Source: Histoplasma ohiense (lineage: Eukaryota; Ascomycota; Eurotiomycetes; Onygenales; Ajellomycetaceae). Taken from it: DNA of 64,000 nt. Both the position numbers and the translations under genes were made by a program. Every line of letters begins with the position of its first letter. The stretch's first letter is position 1. Shown here piece after piece: positions 21,202 through 33,728 of this stretch. Under the pieces are notes generated by a model. The model was given only the letters and a program-made list of their open reading frames with translations, ran no database searches and was not told the DNA's origin. Location: NCBI GenBank assembly GCA_017607445.1, contig JAEVHH010000001.1:5518001-5582000 (forward strand). Reading direction: 5' to 3'.

Positions 21202-22781
21202 GGCTGTTGGTCGCTTCCTTCACTGCTATTCCCCTTCGTCTCGTTCTTCTTCGTTCTGTTTTCTCTTGGAGTTTAGGATCAAGGCTATGTCACGATGGAG
21301 GTGGACACGTTCAAGGGTGTTATTGTGAATGATATATAAGATCGAGAAGATATGCAAGCACGGCTTGGAGAAATGATATGGATGGCTTCACCACGGCTCT
21401 TATATAGCAAATGAAGGATTAACTTCCAGCCAGTAAGTTATCCTGACCCTTGAGAATCTGTCACTCGGTGAATCTGTTTGTAAACGTAAAGAATATTATC
21501 ATTGTCGTTCTGCACGGGAATCTCCATGTTAGTAAGGTCTCCGGTTATCAAACGGAATTCCTTCCATCAGACAAAAAGAAAGCCCGTCGAAGTAGGTTCT
21601 CTCTTATATCAACATCAAAGCATCAAAGGAAATTAGCATGTGAAGGTGCGTATGTTTAAAGCTGATGCTAGATTCCTGAGTATTTATGAGCTTAAACCAA
21701 AATCGCAGACACTGGAGAATTTCTAATTAGCATTTTCCGCCTTTCAAAATCGACGATGTTTCGTGTGGAAAATCTGACGCCACCGAGAAACAAGGGATTA
21801 TTTCTTGACCCCTGTATCGGGGGATTTTGGGAAAAGTTCGCATAGCAAACAAATTCAAATTTCACAACCCCTTTGTTGGCTTTACTTTTCAGAAACAATG
21901 GGTTATTCCGCAAAAATCCAAGCAGGTCACTTGATATGCCATCGCCGGTTAGTGAACTACCAACGCAAAATCGTTTGCTACTTTATTACCCCCAAGTAGC
22001 TATCAGGCAGGCTCTGAGTCGGTAGACGGTAAAGACGAAACCCAGCTGTATTGGTCCTTGGATAGTGAATATCCTTTTTTGATAAATTAACAGCTATACT
22101 TCGCATAGAAGCGTTCTCGCGGACCGCATCTTCCCGAAAGTATTGAATATATTAACGTTCCACCCGATTTAATTGACAAAACCAGGAGGAAAAATCCAGG
22201 AACGAAAATACGAACTTGGAAAGAGGTAGGAGATTAAAAGTGGGTTTGCTGGGTCGATTCGACCAATCCACCATCGCACCAGAAGTTGCTATTGCTGGAG
22301 AAAAATCACATTTCCTGGAATGAAACGAGTCCACTTTTCACTTCTTTTAGCTACATGGATAGACGCCTGGGCGGCCATCCACATCCCGCAGACAGGTGAC
22401 AGACAGCACATCGCAAGCACGAAAATCCTTCGTTAGGAATCGCAAGGATCTCTTTCAAAAAGACGAGCAGAGGCAATTCCGTTGCAGCTCGGCCAATATG
22501 AAATGGTGAGAAGTGCGAAGAGTTCAATTGTTCCATGTGTGTTTGAAAACCTGATCGAATGGATATTATCAATCAATTAATTTTTAACAAGCGGACGATA
22601 AGAGGTAGGAATCCCGTATTTCGTACGACGCAGCCGTGTTTTGACGATACAGTCGCAAGGAGGCGGATCCAACCCGCACTATGGTGTTCAACGATGTGGG
22701 TGGGGCTGCGTGTTTGTTATCAATTGCCTCCTTCAAGAAGCACTGTTTGGCTGGCACGGACTTCTGCTGGATACCCAAGCA
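21202..22781. other. Intergenic
   Basis: Upstream region of the DUF7770-like gene and 3' flank of the next gene. Only short frames without recognisable domains. Confidence 0.55.
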
Positions 22782-23698
22782 TCAATCTTTGCAAAGATCT
22801 TCCAAGAGTTGCAGCATTTGCAGCCGCAGAGCCTTCAGCTCACCCGGTTTGAGAAGATCACTTGAATGAGACTCCGAAACCTGATCACATGACGAATCAA
22901 CTAATTCGTCCCGGATAGTAAAAAAGGGTATACCCAAGGCGCGAAGTTCAGCGTTTAGAGACTTCGACATTGTTGTCAGGGCCTTGTAAACCTTTTTATC
23001 GTATGTGCAAAGTTCGATTTTGTCATCTTGAGGGGTCTATGCAGAAGCAAAAACATATCAGCATGGCCATGCCCCTCAGATATAACAGTTCATAAATTTA
23101 GATGCAAAATGGAAATGGTCACGATGTTTTTCATCAGGTGTAGGTGGGGAATGCACCTACGGGACCATCCGAGTCTTTCGCAACAAATCCACCAACCGAA
23201 CGTCTGGGAACGAGAGTTATCAAAACCGTTCGCAAAGGCATCACTTCAATAAAACAGCGGAGATTAGAATTCCTCGGCTTACAAGACCTCATCAATCTGT
23301 CTCTTCTTTGCTTCCCGGCCTGCCTGCTTTGATAGCAATGCCTGTCTGCCCTCCCACCACTGTCTCTCATGGTCGTGTTGCGTGCGGATCAGTCTCTTGA
23401 TCTTGGACTGGGTGGCTTCATTCTGTGCCACGGTTTTCATGACATATTTCAATGCCGCAGGCCAGGTGGTTATAGTGGACGGGTCAGGTAGGTTGGGTGG
23501 TTGATTTAGCTCCAATGTATGCTGTTCCAAGGGAGCATGTCTAGAGGTTGAAGTTGGTCTAGTATACGAATTACTATTCGAGCTCTCAACTGGAGGGTTA
23601 TGAATTCGAGATTGGTCCTGAACACCTGGTGAATATGCTGATAGCGTCCTCAGCACAGACGTGAGATCCGGGACAGGGCTGTGTGATGGAGCTGCCAT
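22782..23698 (-). CDS. DUF2458-like conserved fungal protein
   Basis: Three exons: 23283-23698, a 43-nt micro-exon at 23161-23203, and 22782-23036, giving 237 residues. The first exon encodes MAAPSHSPVPDLTSVLRTLS, a Ser/Pro-rich linker, then STITTWPAALKYVMKTVAQN and an Arg-rich helix (RTQHDHERQWWEGRQALLSK). The micro-exon supplies RSVGGFVAKDSDGP, which continues the family pattern after KKRQIDEVL. The last exon gives CTYDKKVYKAL, LRALGIPFFTIRDELV and LRLQMLQLLEDLCKD. Both introns start GTAAGC or GTAGGT and end CCAG or CATAG. Helical protein without assigned function. An additional open stretch in another frame (about 23760-23865) lies upstream; I left it out because it lacks an ATG. Confidence 0.75.
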
Positions 23699-24110
23699 TA
23701 GGTCTGGTTGGGGGTGTTTTGACGAGAAGGCCGGCACCATTCGCCAATGGTTCCTCAGTATCCAAAAACTCAATACCTGTCTGTACTATTATAGTATCTT
23801 TGCTTTTGTGCTCTGTTGATGGTGTTGCGAAGTTAGTATCGAGAGGTTCAATGGCTATCTTGCGCTAGTCCTGATTTAGTTTGAGTCTTGGCTGACTCGA
23901 GCCTCCGAGTTCGAAAAATTTCCCAACCTTGAAGCTACCCGACGAAGCCTCCACATTCCAACTCAACCCCGGACAGCTACAATCCTACCCCTTTATTACT
24001 TTCTAGCCAGTAGTATACACTCCGCCGTGGTTCATATTGCCAGTGACATCTTAATAACACTCTGTACCCCGCCCCGAAAGGCCAATTGGCCTCCCTCCCT
24101 TCCCGCAACT
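23699..24110. promoter_or_regulatory. Bidirectional promoter interval
   Basis: 412 bp between divergent genes. It includes CCAATTGG (24081-24088) and a C-rich stretch upstream of the ATG at 24111. No mapped start sites, so this is positional inference. Confidence 0.4.
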
Positions 24111-25079
24111 ATGTCCCGGTCCGCGGCAGATGCAACCCGCTTCACAGCGACAGGTCCCTATGCCTCCTCGAAAATGTCAATAGTAAATACCGGAACCTTA
24201 AAATGGACAGGCGCAAAGTCCAGCACGTCCAAGACGACCGGACCGTTCGCCGGCCCCGAAGGCTCCAAACAAGAGACTCCTAAGCAAAAGGTTGAGCGGC
24301 TACGTGCTGAGGCTCGGGCCGCGCGGTATTCGAAAGCGTTTACCCCGATGGATCGGATTATGTCCAAAGGGCGGATATGGGCCGACCGTGCGCACAAAAT
24401 TACAGTTTATACCCTTATAACTGCGTCCGGTACAGTCCATTTCCTCGGTCCCTGATCATCTAATTTACCTGTTCCCAAGTTGTATCGTGATTTCACTAGG
24501 ATTGGAATATGGGAAATAGCATTTATCATCCTGGATTCGCTGTTATCCTTCCGGTGTTTCCTATTCTTGGGTATAGTGCTTACTAGATGGTTTATCCTTT
24601 GAAATTTAGGTATCGCTGCTGCTCTCACAATCTACTCAGCAACATCTTTGATAATCTACAATCGCCGCCAACGGCAACTGTGGATTGATAAGGAATTACA
24701 AAAGCTCTTAGATGCAAGAAAGGCATATGTCGCGGGCAATCCCACGCCAGATCAACTTCTATTGTTGGAAAAGGAGAAACAGGCGGAGGAGGAAAAGAGA
24801 CTAAATGAAGAGCTGAAAAAGCAAACAATGTTTTACAAGGGAAAGGCATGGTTATTTGGAGGATTGAAAAATGAAGACAGCCCAAGTGCTGGGTTCAAAG
24901 GCGCCGACGAAATTGCCGATTCGAGACCGAGCGTGCTGGACGCTGTGAATGCCAGCAGAGTCGAAAACGCTGCACCATTCGAACGAGGGCCGAACCCTGG
25001 TGGCCAATTAGAACCGAAAACACATGAAATATCGAACGAATCGAAAAGGAGTTGGGCGAGCTGGATAACGGGACGATAA
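24111..25079 (+). CDS. COX14-like mitochondrial membrane protein
   Basis: Two exons, 24111-24429 and 24610-25079, joined through a 180-nt intron in phase 1, giving 262 residues. The N-terminus MSRSAADATRFTATGPYASS resembles the fungal family called cytochrome oxidase c assembly (COX14 family), which are inner-membrane factors for complex IV biogenesis. After a Lys/Arg-rich helix comes MDRIMSKGRIWADRAHKITV, then one transmembrane segment (about residues 98-120, YTLITASGIAAALTIYSATS), then IIYNRRQRQLWID and a long charged coiled coil (EKEKQAEEEKRLNEELKK). The C-terminal 60 residues look disordered. Start chosen at the second Met of the open frame because MSRSAADATRF is the conserved beginning. 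Confidence 0.7.
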
Positions 25080-25865
25080 ATACCAATGGGAAGCTGCCAT
25101 ATCTTTGCAACTTTCTAGTTTCCGAGAGTGATATATCAAGAGGCCCATTTTCTTCAACTTGACATTTCCATTTTTTTTATTGGCATGTGTGCTATATGTG
25201 TTTCCCTTGGCCTTCTCATTCTTCCTGGCCTCGTTGACTCGGAATCTTACTGTACATATTATTTTATTAGCATTGCTTTGTGGCCATTTTTAGGCGTCCT
25301 TTGGCGTATACATATCGCTATTTTCCCCTCACTATGTATGATCATCTCTCTGTCTCACCCATCTCCCTTGGAATACATACATGAAGAGTTGCAGAAACTT
25401 GAATTTATCATGTCGATTATCCATGCTTGGGGTCATCTTTGATATCATGGTGAGAAGGTATGTATACTACAGGCCTCGCGATTCATCATCCGTCAACTAA
25501 ACTCGCATCCATTTGGAAATGTCCACGGTTATTTCTCATCTTGAGTTCTTGAGCATATGTCTCGATTCAGCGAAACCGTTGACTCGATATGCATGCACCA
25601 CCGCCACAAAATGGAGGCGAGAATAGACCTCTTCTTTTGCCCCATGCTATCAACTTGTCCAAAGCCGAGCAGCATAATTTCCTGATCAATTTGTCATTCC
25701 AAAGTTCAAGAAGCCATATCAACATCTCAAGGACGCAGTGACCCCGAAGACTGGAAGTGATCCGACAATAAATGGATGGAGAAATCTAAATTTATCTTCA
25801 TGTAGCATCGCAATATGAATGTGTGTGTCTTGAAATGTCACTGTGCTAGGTAGCGAACCAGATTA
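25080..25865. other. Intergenic 3' flank
   Basis: Nothing recognisable; the frame at 25128-25442 is hydrophobic but looks like 3' UTR translation. Confidence 0.5.
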
Positions 25866-26468
25866 TCAATAATAATATTGAGACACTGGTTTGTTCTTTA
25901 ATCCATGGAATCTGCCTTGTACATGTACATGACTAGAAGATATTTGTAGCTGGTGTGGGTGGAACTCTTCCGAGTGAGGGAGGATGTCAACCGCATCTGC
26001 CATGTCCTCAGTCATCTCAGGAACAAGGAGCTTCTCGACGTCAACCCACTCCTGCTGAAGTTCTTCAATCCAGATTGCTCTCGCTGGGTCATCATCCTCC
26101 ATTATCACCATATCCCTAGAATGAATATTGCCATGGCTATCCACAACAAGAAAGATCTCACAGAACTTTCTATGCCGGAGTTGCTCCTCGGAAACTGTCT
26201 CTGATAAGTTGATATCTAAGAAGTCTCTGTCGGATAAAGATATCTGCAACTATTCTTCAGTTTCCTGTCCAAATCTGGGGTCGTTAAAAAAATATCTGTC
26301 TCCGTCTTCGAAAATAGGCTCCAAAATTGGCTGTAGCCTTGGTTGCAACCAGGCGGTTGGGTTTGGGCCTGCAGGGTTGATCATGGGCATAAATTTAGCC
26401 AGAAAACATTCAGCATGGCTCCTGTCACTATGGGCACTAACTAATCTGTGCTCATACATACGTCGCAT
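25866..26468 (-). pseudogene. Unidentified reading frame with one in-frame stop
   Basis: About 200 codons on the minus strand are open except for a single TAG at 26250-26252. The product is acidic and hydrophilic: AECFLAKFMPMINPAGPNP, then EDGDRYFFNDPRFGQETEE, stop, LQISLSDRDFLDINLSE, then RHRKFCEIFLVVDSHGNIH and a long Glu/Asp-rich helix. The texture is protein-like on both sides of the stop. A possible upstream exon (MDQARTKFKITRMDLCD before GTATGT at 26466) does not join in phase. I recognise no family. Either a recently broken gene or a spliced gene whose structure I could not solve. Confidence 0.4.
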
Positions 26469-27050
26469 AGGTCCATGCGTGTGATCTTGAACTTGGTCCG
26501 CGCCTGGTCCATGATCAGCTAATTATTCTGATTTACCTTAAGATGGTTTTAAAGCAGTGGGTCCAGAATCAGCTGTATTCTACCCCCTTCTCAAGCGGTG
26601 CAAGTTGTGTCAACATCCAATTCCTCAATGCCAGGTTTCTACCGTCATTCAGTAGCTCACCAGGGCTATTGATTGCAAAGCTTCAACAAATTTTTATACC
26701 TATATTTCGTTCTATACAAGTTCAAAGTATAGAAGAAGACGGAAGACAACACCCTGGACTGGGGACACTTATTATAAGCAAAAGATCTATCCCCCCCGCC
26801 TCATAGCGAGTACTTTTAACACATGGAGACTTTTCAGCAAGAGTTACACACCCCGATACTCTCCGACGGGTGTAGTCTGTATCGAGTATGCATATGCAGC
26901 GTACACAGATACCATGTGCCTCTCTCACAAGGGCCAACGGCTCCGCTTCTTTGTACACCCAGCGAGGATGGCAACGAGCTGACCAAAACCAGAAAGTCAG
27001 ACTTCGATGATGGATTGAATAGCGCCAGGCCCAGAATGGAGGCTGTCAAG

Positions 27051-27082
<32 letters not shown>
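27051..27082. repeat. Poly(A) tract
   Basis: 32 consecutive A. No retroelement is recognised next to it. Confidence 0.95.
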
Positions 27083-27085
<3 letters not shown>

Positions 27086-29145
27086 CGAATGGTTGGCGAT
27101 TTTCTTTTCGTTTATTTTCTTTCTAAAATTAAATACATATTTTGAAAGGGCTGGGCAAAAGAACTTGGCCAAAGTTAGTGCAACGCCCTCGACGACAAAC
27201 CTCGGTTATCTCAGAGACGTCGATGAATGGGATGAGGGGTGGGTAAAGATAATCGCATGGCCAATTTCCTCGCTAACGAAAAGAGAATGCACTTCGAGGC
27301 AACCGAGTAGTAGATGCTCAAAGCCGTCCTCAGGCTAAATAAACCCCGTGGAGATGAATGAGTAAGTCTGTCCACAGTATTCGTATTCGGGTTCTGGTTC
27401 TGGTTCTAGGTGAACGTCGTTATCAAAAAAGTTGAAACGTGGGCAGACAAGATGCAGATAAGAGTTTAGTCCCTTTTCTATCTTCTTTAAGACCTTGCAA
27501 CCCTATGGTATTGTAATTAGTAATTCTATATTTTTCTTATATAGATGTAAATACATACTGGTCATTGTCAGTCATTTCGAAGAATACGCGGATAAGTGCT
27601 GCTGAAAAGTCGGTGTTGGTCTAGGTTATGGGCACCCTCAAGACGATATATCGATTCTCTTAGGTTTTTTTTTTTTTTATTTATTTATTTTTTTTTTGGT
27701 TTGCTTTCATTTGAAGATTCAACCAAAGACTCTTTGGCGCTAGACAAAGAAATGGAATTGAATTTTCACACAAGATCATTTTCGAAACGAAAGTTCAGTG
27801 GTGTATTCATATATTTTTAACTAGTTAAGGGACTCGAGAGGACCTAAACCCTAGACTTGATAAAGGCTGACATCACCTTCCTGTCCAAAATGCAGGGTAG
27901 CGCTTAGTAGCTATTAGCGGCTTCGGCGGCTGCTTGGCTTGACAAGGGTTAATTTTAACCCGTGTGGATGGTAACAGACGTTTGGCTGGCCGGATTGGAT
28001 GCCTTCTCTGCATCCAGGTACTCTGCATAGCTGCTGTGTAACCAACTCATCGAAGCAAACAAGCAAAGAGCATATCCCGATCTCATTCCTTGACACGGAG
28101 GATCTATTGACAAAACGAGATAAAAATCTCTCTCGGTTCCTGGTGGCTTAGGATGTTGACTGGCAGAACGAGGATATTGTATCAAATAGAGTACTCTCCA
28201 TTCACTTGGACTTTCTTTCCCACTGAACTCGGAGACCACATGTCCCCTCATCGGGCGATGCTAGTGGAGGTCAGCTGAAGAACTCGGAGATTTCGATTTT
28301 GGCATTGCGGGCTGACTTTGCTCCATCGGACCGTAGCAAATCCCTGGTTGATCGCTTCGGTGGCGAACTCTATGAACACAAACGCGGGGTGTTTACGAGA
28401 AATGATGACGGTTGCTGGAGGGCGGCGACCTTGAGCACAACTACGCGCGGTGGCGCTGTCTGGAACGGACAGCCCAGAATTAAGTTGCGGCAACTGGCGG
28501 AATCCTTTGTTCGCACTGCAAGTTTATCTGTATCCTGAGTGTTACATATGCGTGGTGTATACACATGAGATACTCCTACCCCATACCAGACACATACCAA
28601 CGCATATACTCGTGGACAGCAATCAATGTGACACCCAGGTTGTGGATTGTCGGTTGGATGCAATCGGCTCATCGCCGAGTGTTATGGTGTGAGCCAATCT
28701 ATGCACTGCCCACTGTTACCTTGGGACAGCCATGAAACATGGCAAAAGGTCGCTAACGGCTGCCGTAACAGATTAACATCCTACCATAACGGCTTCAAGT
28801 TCTTCGAAACCGTTGCTTGTCCACATATAATGACATCCCGACTGAATGCGCTGTGTGGACACCGGGGTATGCGGATATCTTCCCCGCATGCGCATGCGAT
28901 TCATCCCCATCGACACCGGCAAAACGACATAGAACCTAGGCATTTTGACTCTCTGACGGGGCAGCCGGCCAGTCCGTTGACTTAGCAGCGAACTCGAGAT
29001 CTATCCAGCAAGCATCCTGGCTCTGGTTTGACCTGCCAATGTCTCCTTGGCCTTAGGTACTGGCAGACACCTCTCTGGGCTCCCAAATTCCCGGAAATAG
29101 AGCATGAATTCCACATTCTTTTCTTGTCATTTGTTGCTTTGACAC

Positions 29146-29186
29146 CAAAAAAAAATAAAAATAAAAATAAAAATAAAAATAAAAAT
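29146..29186. repeat. (AATAA)n-type microsatellite
   Basis: Seven or more near-perfect pentanucleotide AAAAT units. Confidence 0.9.
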
Positions 29187-29613
29187 TCACACTGTGAAGC
29201 CCGCTTTGTGGGAACGCTATAAGTATTTCCCTAGAGAGCTACCTCCTCCCTGCTGTCATCCATGCAGCAAGGCCACGGTAACTCTTCTAGGGCGTCGCCT
29301 TGGTTGATATTGATTAAAAACAAAGTAAAGTGAGTGAGTGAGTGAATATTGATCCACATCATACTCTACATCAATGTCCATCCCTTTCTTTGCCTTTGCC
29401 CCCGTTGATTCCCCTGGTCTATTCGTTTTTTTGCGGATACATGCACATGCACTGTTAATTGCATGGACGTTAGAAATATGGCCGCTTACACAGCTCCTTC
29501 CACAGTACATATATAGTTGCGTACTCGCCCCTTGATCGGGGTGTCAGTCAAACACCCGATTCGGTGGACGAAATATACAAGTGTGTGTTCAGTTTTTCGC
29601 TACATCATCTGCA

Positions 29614-31470
29614 ATGTTGTCCTTGATACACGTCGTGGTGGGAGCCTTTGGCTGCTTTTTCCTATACCAAGTATATCTCTACTTCACTGTCGGTGCCGCA
29701 CGTCGAAAACTAGTCAAGGAGCATGCATGTAGGCCGCCTCCTGCGTACCCACACAAAGATCCCATTTTCGGTTTGGATCTCACCATGAAACTCAGGGGAC
29801 ATAAGCAAAAGAACATCCTCCTCCAAGAATCCGTAAAACGCTACCGGATCTTTGGAAACACCTTTTCACTGATCGGTGTCGGAATACCTAGTAAGTCCTC
29901 CTGCCACAACTTAGGATGCAGGCATATTCCTCACGATTTGTTTGGGCCAGCAAACAACTAACTACTTTTTGTTCCAAGCTATCTCTACTTGCGAGCCTGA
30001 GAATATTAAATGCGTGTTATCTCTTAAGTTTTCTGATTATGAAATCAACGCCCTTAGGAAAACAGCCTTCCATGGTGTTTTTGGTCAAGGGATATTCACC
30101 ACAGATGGTCCTCAGTGGGAACACTCAAGAACTATGCTCCGGCCAAATTTCAACCGTGCTCAGGTCGCCGAACTGGCTATTTTTGAAGCACATATACAGA
30201 ACCTTATCCAGGTGGTCCCCACCGATGGATCTACCGTTGACCTCCAGCCGCTGTTCTTTGATCTTACTGCAGACACCGCAACTGAGTTTTTGTTCGGAGA
30301 ATCAGCCAACACTCTTCATAAGAACTTCAAACCCTCTACTGAAGAAAATTTCGCTGAAGCCTTCACCTACTGTACGACAGAAATTGGCAACTCCCTAAGG
30401 GTGGGCCTCCTCGACAGATATTTCAAGACCGACAAGCGCTTTGAAAGGGATCGGAAACTGATTCACGACTTTGCGGACCGGTATGTGAAGAAGGCGCTTG
30501 AGAATCACGCGAATGAAAAATACGGAAGCGGCCCTCTTCCCGAAAAGGGCCGCTACGTATTCCTGCAAGAACTAGCGAAACAGACTCAGGATCCCATTGC
30601 TCTTCGTTCCGAAACCCTAAACATCTTGCTTGCCGGTCGCGACACCACCGCCAGTCTCTTAGCGAATGTCTGGAACATAATCCCCAAACGCCCAGACGTG
30701 CTGAAGAAACTCCGTGCAGAGGTCGACCAACTCGGTGGGAGAAAGCCCACGTTCGAAGAACTTAAAAATATGAAATATCTTAAATACGTGCTTAACGAAT
30801 GTGAGCTTGCGCAGAAACCTGAATGAACCAACACACCGCAGCTCCCTTAGCGAAATACTGGTTTACTAACAACCCAATTTTTGGTGGCATTCCAGGTCTC
30901 CGACTCTGGCCCGTTGTCCCAAACAACGCACGTGCGGCCATTCGCGATACCATCCTCCCACTTGGTGGTGGACCGGACGGCAAATCACCGGTCTTTGTCA
31001 AAAAGGGAACGACGCTCGCTTACAGCGTCTACGCCATGCACAGACGCCAGGACATCTACGGGCCCGACGCTGCTGAATTCCGACCTGAGCGATGGGAAAC
31101 TATCAGACCTGGCTGGGAGTATTTGCCATTTAATGGTGGACCGAGGATTTGTCTTGGCCGTAAGTATCCTCTCGCATTTCTTTTCCTTTGCGCCACCACC
31201 CGGCCCTGGCTATTCGTTTTGAATCCCCCCGGCCCCCACCACAAACAAAAAAAAGAAAAAGAAAACACTTTCTAACCACAAAGTACATCCAATTCGGATA
31301 CATGCAAATAAAATACAGAACAATTCGCCCTCACAGAAGCTTCGTACACTACAGTTCGGCTCATGCAACATTTCCGCACGATTGAATCGCGCGACCCAGA
31401 ACCGTGGACTGAATGGGTCACCATCACATGTGCTAGCCACCATGGTGCTAAAGTTTCGCTGAAGCCATGA
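29614..31470 (+). CDS. Cytochrome P450, CYP52-clan fatty-acid/alkane hydroxylase type
   Basis: Four exons in my model: 29614-29890, 29979-30800, 30896-31159 and 31319-31470, giving 504 residues, the usual length. Introns: GTAAGT...CCAAG, GTGAGC...TTTACTAAC...CCAG, GTAAGT...ATACAG, all in phase. An N-terminal membrane anchor (SLIHVVVGAFGCFFLYQVYL) places it in the ER. Visible P450 landmarks: I-helix LLAGRDTTASLL (about residue 311), ExxR in LNECLRLWPVVP, restored only after splicing, EFRPERW, and the heme loop FNGGPRICLGQQFALTEAS, whose last part is in exon 4. The heme-binding FNGGPRICLGQQFA and AGRDTT forms point to the CYP52/CYP539-like group, membrane monooxygenases that hydroxylate fatty acids or alkanes. 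Substrate not deducible. Read without splicing it looks broken; with the introns it is intact. Confidence 0.9.
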
Positions 31471-33728
31471 ACCCCGAATCGATTCCGTGCCCTTGACACT
31501 TAGGTTGTGGGTGAAGGGACTTAGTTTATTGAATGACTTAACGTTGATTAGTGAATTTTCTTACTCTTATCTCTCCCTCTCCCCCATTTCCAGTTTTCGC
31601 TTTTCGTTTCCTATTTTGCTTCTTGTGAAAATTATATATTCCGTGGTTCGTGGTTGCAGTCTACAATTCTGTTGTTTGTGTATGTTAGCTGTACATCAAA
31701 GTAGGGTTGTGGTTTGAAAAGGGGGCGGCGGTTTGAATTTATGACATGGTCTCCTTTGATATATCTTTATTGAAGCTTGAATGCATGCATATTTGTTCTT
31801 TTCTCCCTTTGTAGATTAAACATGTTAGTTCAACGTTGCCGGTAGCCTTACTATGTAAGAATATCTTCTTGAAGATCAACAATTGAGGTGCACATTGGGA
31901 TGCAGCTAGTAAGTTAGGGGCTTAGTGTGGAATTTGGCTTGACAGCTAGATTCAAAAGAAAATTGCCCTACTACGCGTACTTACTTAGCAGAGCTTTAAT
32001 CTCAAACGATTTCATACCTTCAAAATCATCCGCCAGGGTATATAAACAATAGGAATAGAATGGCCCGGCATGGCCGTCAAATGTCCACCTGACGGCATCT
32101 CTGACAGGGGTGTCTGGTCCTGAATCCTTCCCGGCGGATGAGCGCAGCCAGGCCAAACACAGATTCTCCAACATCATCAACCATTTCAGGGCAGAGAGAG
32201 GCGCGTCAGGTTTCTTTCAGCCCTCCATCCCCTGCTCCACTATACTTACGAGCATTCAGGTCTCTGAACGATCGCAAGACGCCTTCCTCCGTGCCCTTTT
32301 TTTTTTTTTTTTTTTTTTTTGTTTTCAATTTTATAGACCTAGATGTCGCGGAGACGATGTCAATTGACTTCGACAGCGATGGAAACCAGCCGGGTGAGAA
32401 GCTGGCCAGCTTCACGGTCTTCCTGCTGGATAACTCTTTTCCATACCCCGTTGGTCATCCGAATATCAGTGCTTCGAGGCGCTAGCCTTGTCCGTGACCA
32501 CCATCGTTGTGTGATATCACGGAATATTTGATCGGAGGGAGGCAGTAGTTCGGGCTGACGGGCTGACATCAGGGCCGCGGTTGCGCAAGATGACAAGATG
32601 ATGAAGGAAACCCGCTTCGGGGACAATCATTGATGTTCCTTCCGTGAGGTAGCCCATATGCTTCCGCATTCTCTAACAACAGAGACAGGCTCTAACGATG
32701 AATTGGTAAGTTATTATCCGGCCAGTTTTTTTTTTTTTTTTTTTTTAAGGGGTTGGAATTGGTCCCTAAATTTAATATACCGCTAGTCCTGTGTACAGTT
32801 GAATAGAGGACATCTCCTGCTTTTGAGAGAGAGAGAGAGAGAGAGAGAGAGTGTGTGTGTGTGTGTGAAAACAATCACAGATGATATAAACAACTCTCTC
32901 TCTCTCTCTCTCCATGTGTGTGTATATACTATTACCTACCTGCCTACCTGCCTACCTGCCTATATACTATATTGATCCCTTATACCTTCCCTTATACCTG
33001 CATAAAAAATAAAAATAAATAAAAATGAAAAGACCCAAAATTCCAAAAAGGCGGCGAGACGGGGGGAGAAGCGATATATATATATATATATATACATGTA
33101 TGTATATATAAAATATAAACCACAAAAAAGCCAAAAGCCCAAAAAAAAAAAAAAAAAAAGGAGGAAAAGATCCATTAGTATATGTTAAAACTATATACAT
33201 AGGTGGTATGAGGTATAGAAAATTTAAAAAAAAAAAAAAAATTAAATAAATGAAAAACACTAAGAACTAAGAAGAACCCTTCATTCGGCTATGGAAGTGG
33301 TTCTGACAATGGGCGTGTGGGCGGGTGGGTGGATAGGGTATTGATTGATGTGATCTTAATAGTTTTTACCATTTAACATTTTTCAGAGGTAGGTGATTTT
33401 TTTTATTATCTTTCCCCCCCAAGTGCTAAAATGGGAAAAAAGAAAGGGGAGATAGTATGTAGGTATGTGTAACTATGTGCGGATGTGTATTGTGTATGTG
33501 TGTATGTGTGTAGTATACGACGTTGCAAGGGTATTCTGATCTCTTCCTATTCCTCTCCAGTAAAAACAAAATGCGACAAGACCTTCTAATTAATAGAACA
33601 AACAAACAAACAAACAAACAAATAATATAATATAATAACAACAACAATGAAGGCAATATAAAATCAAAAACCATCAAAGAATGAAAAAAAAAAAAAAAAA
33701 GAATTGGAAAAATCAAAAAATCAAGGTG
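31471..33728. other. Intergenic with many simple repeats
   Basis: T-runs at 32297-32320 and about 32727-32746, (GA)n(GT)n at 32825-32867, (CT)n at 32897-32912, CTGCCTAC repeats near 32936-32960, (TA)n at 33075-33093 and several A-runs (33139-33158, 33226-33240, 33683-33700). Two short minus frames (31971-32180, 32360-32626) have no recognisable domain. Confidence 0.6.
32825..32867. repeat. (GA)n(GT)n microsatellite
   Basis: About 13 GA units followed by 8 GT units. Confidence 0.9.

Larger units (their letters stand above)
26469..29613. other. Long intergenic region with homopolymers
   Basis: Contains a 32-nt A-run (27051-27082), T-runs near 27665-27700 and an AATAA-type repeat (29146-29186). 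Short frames only. The 29500-29613 part is the presumed P450 promoter/leader. Confidence 0.5.

Noticed and set aside
27051..27082. Poly(A) tract as retroposon tail
   Set aside because: No LINE/SINE body or target duplication seen; many similar homopolymers occur in the window.
30586..30834. P450 gene appearing truncated after LNEC
   Set aside because: GTGAGC...TTTACTAAC...CCAG forms a good 95-nt intron that joins LNEC to LRLWPVVP in phase; not a frameshift.
31971..32626. Two short minus-strand frames
   Set aside because: Separated by a T-run and not joined by a convincing intron; no recognised domain.
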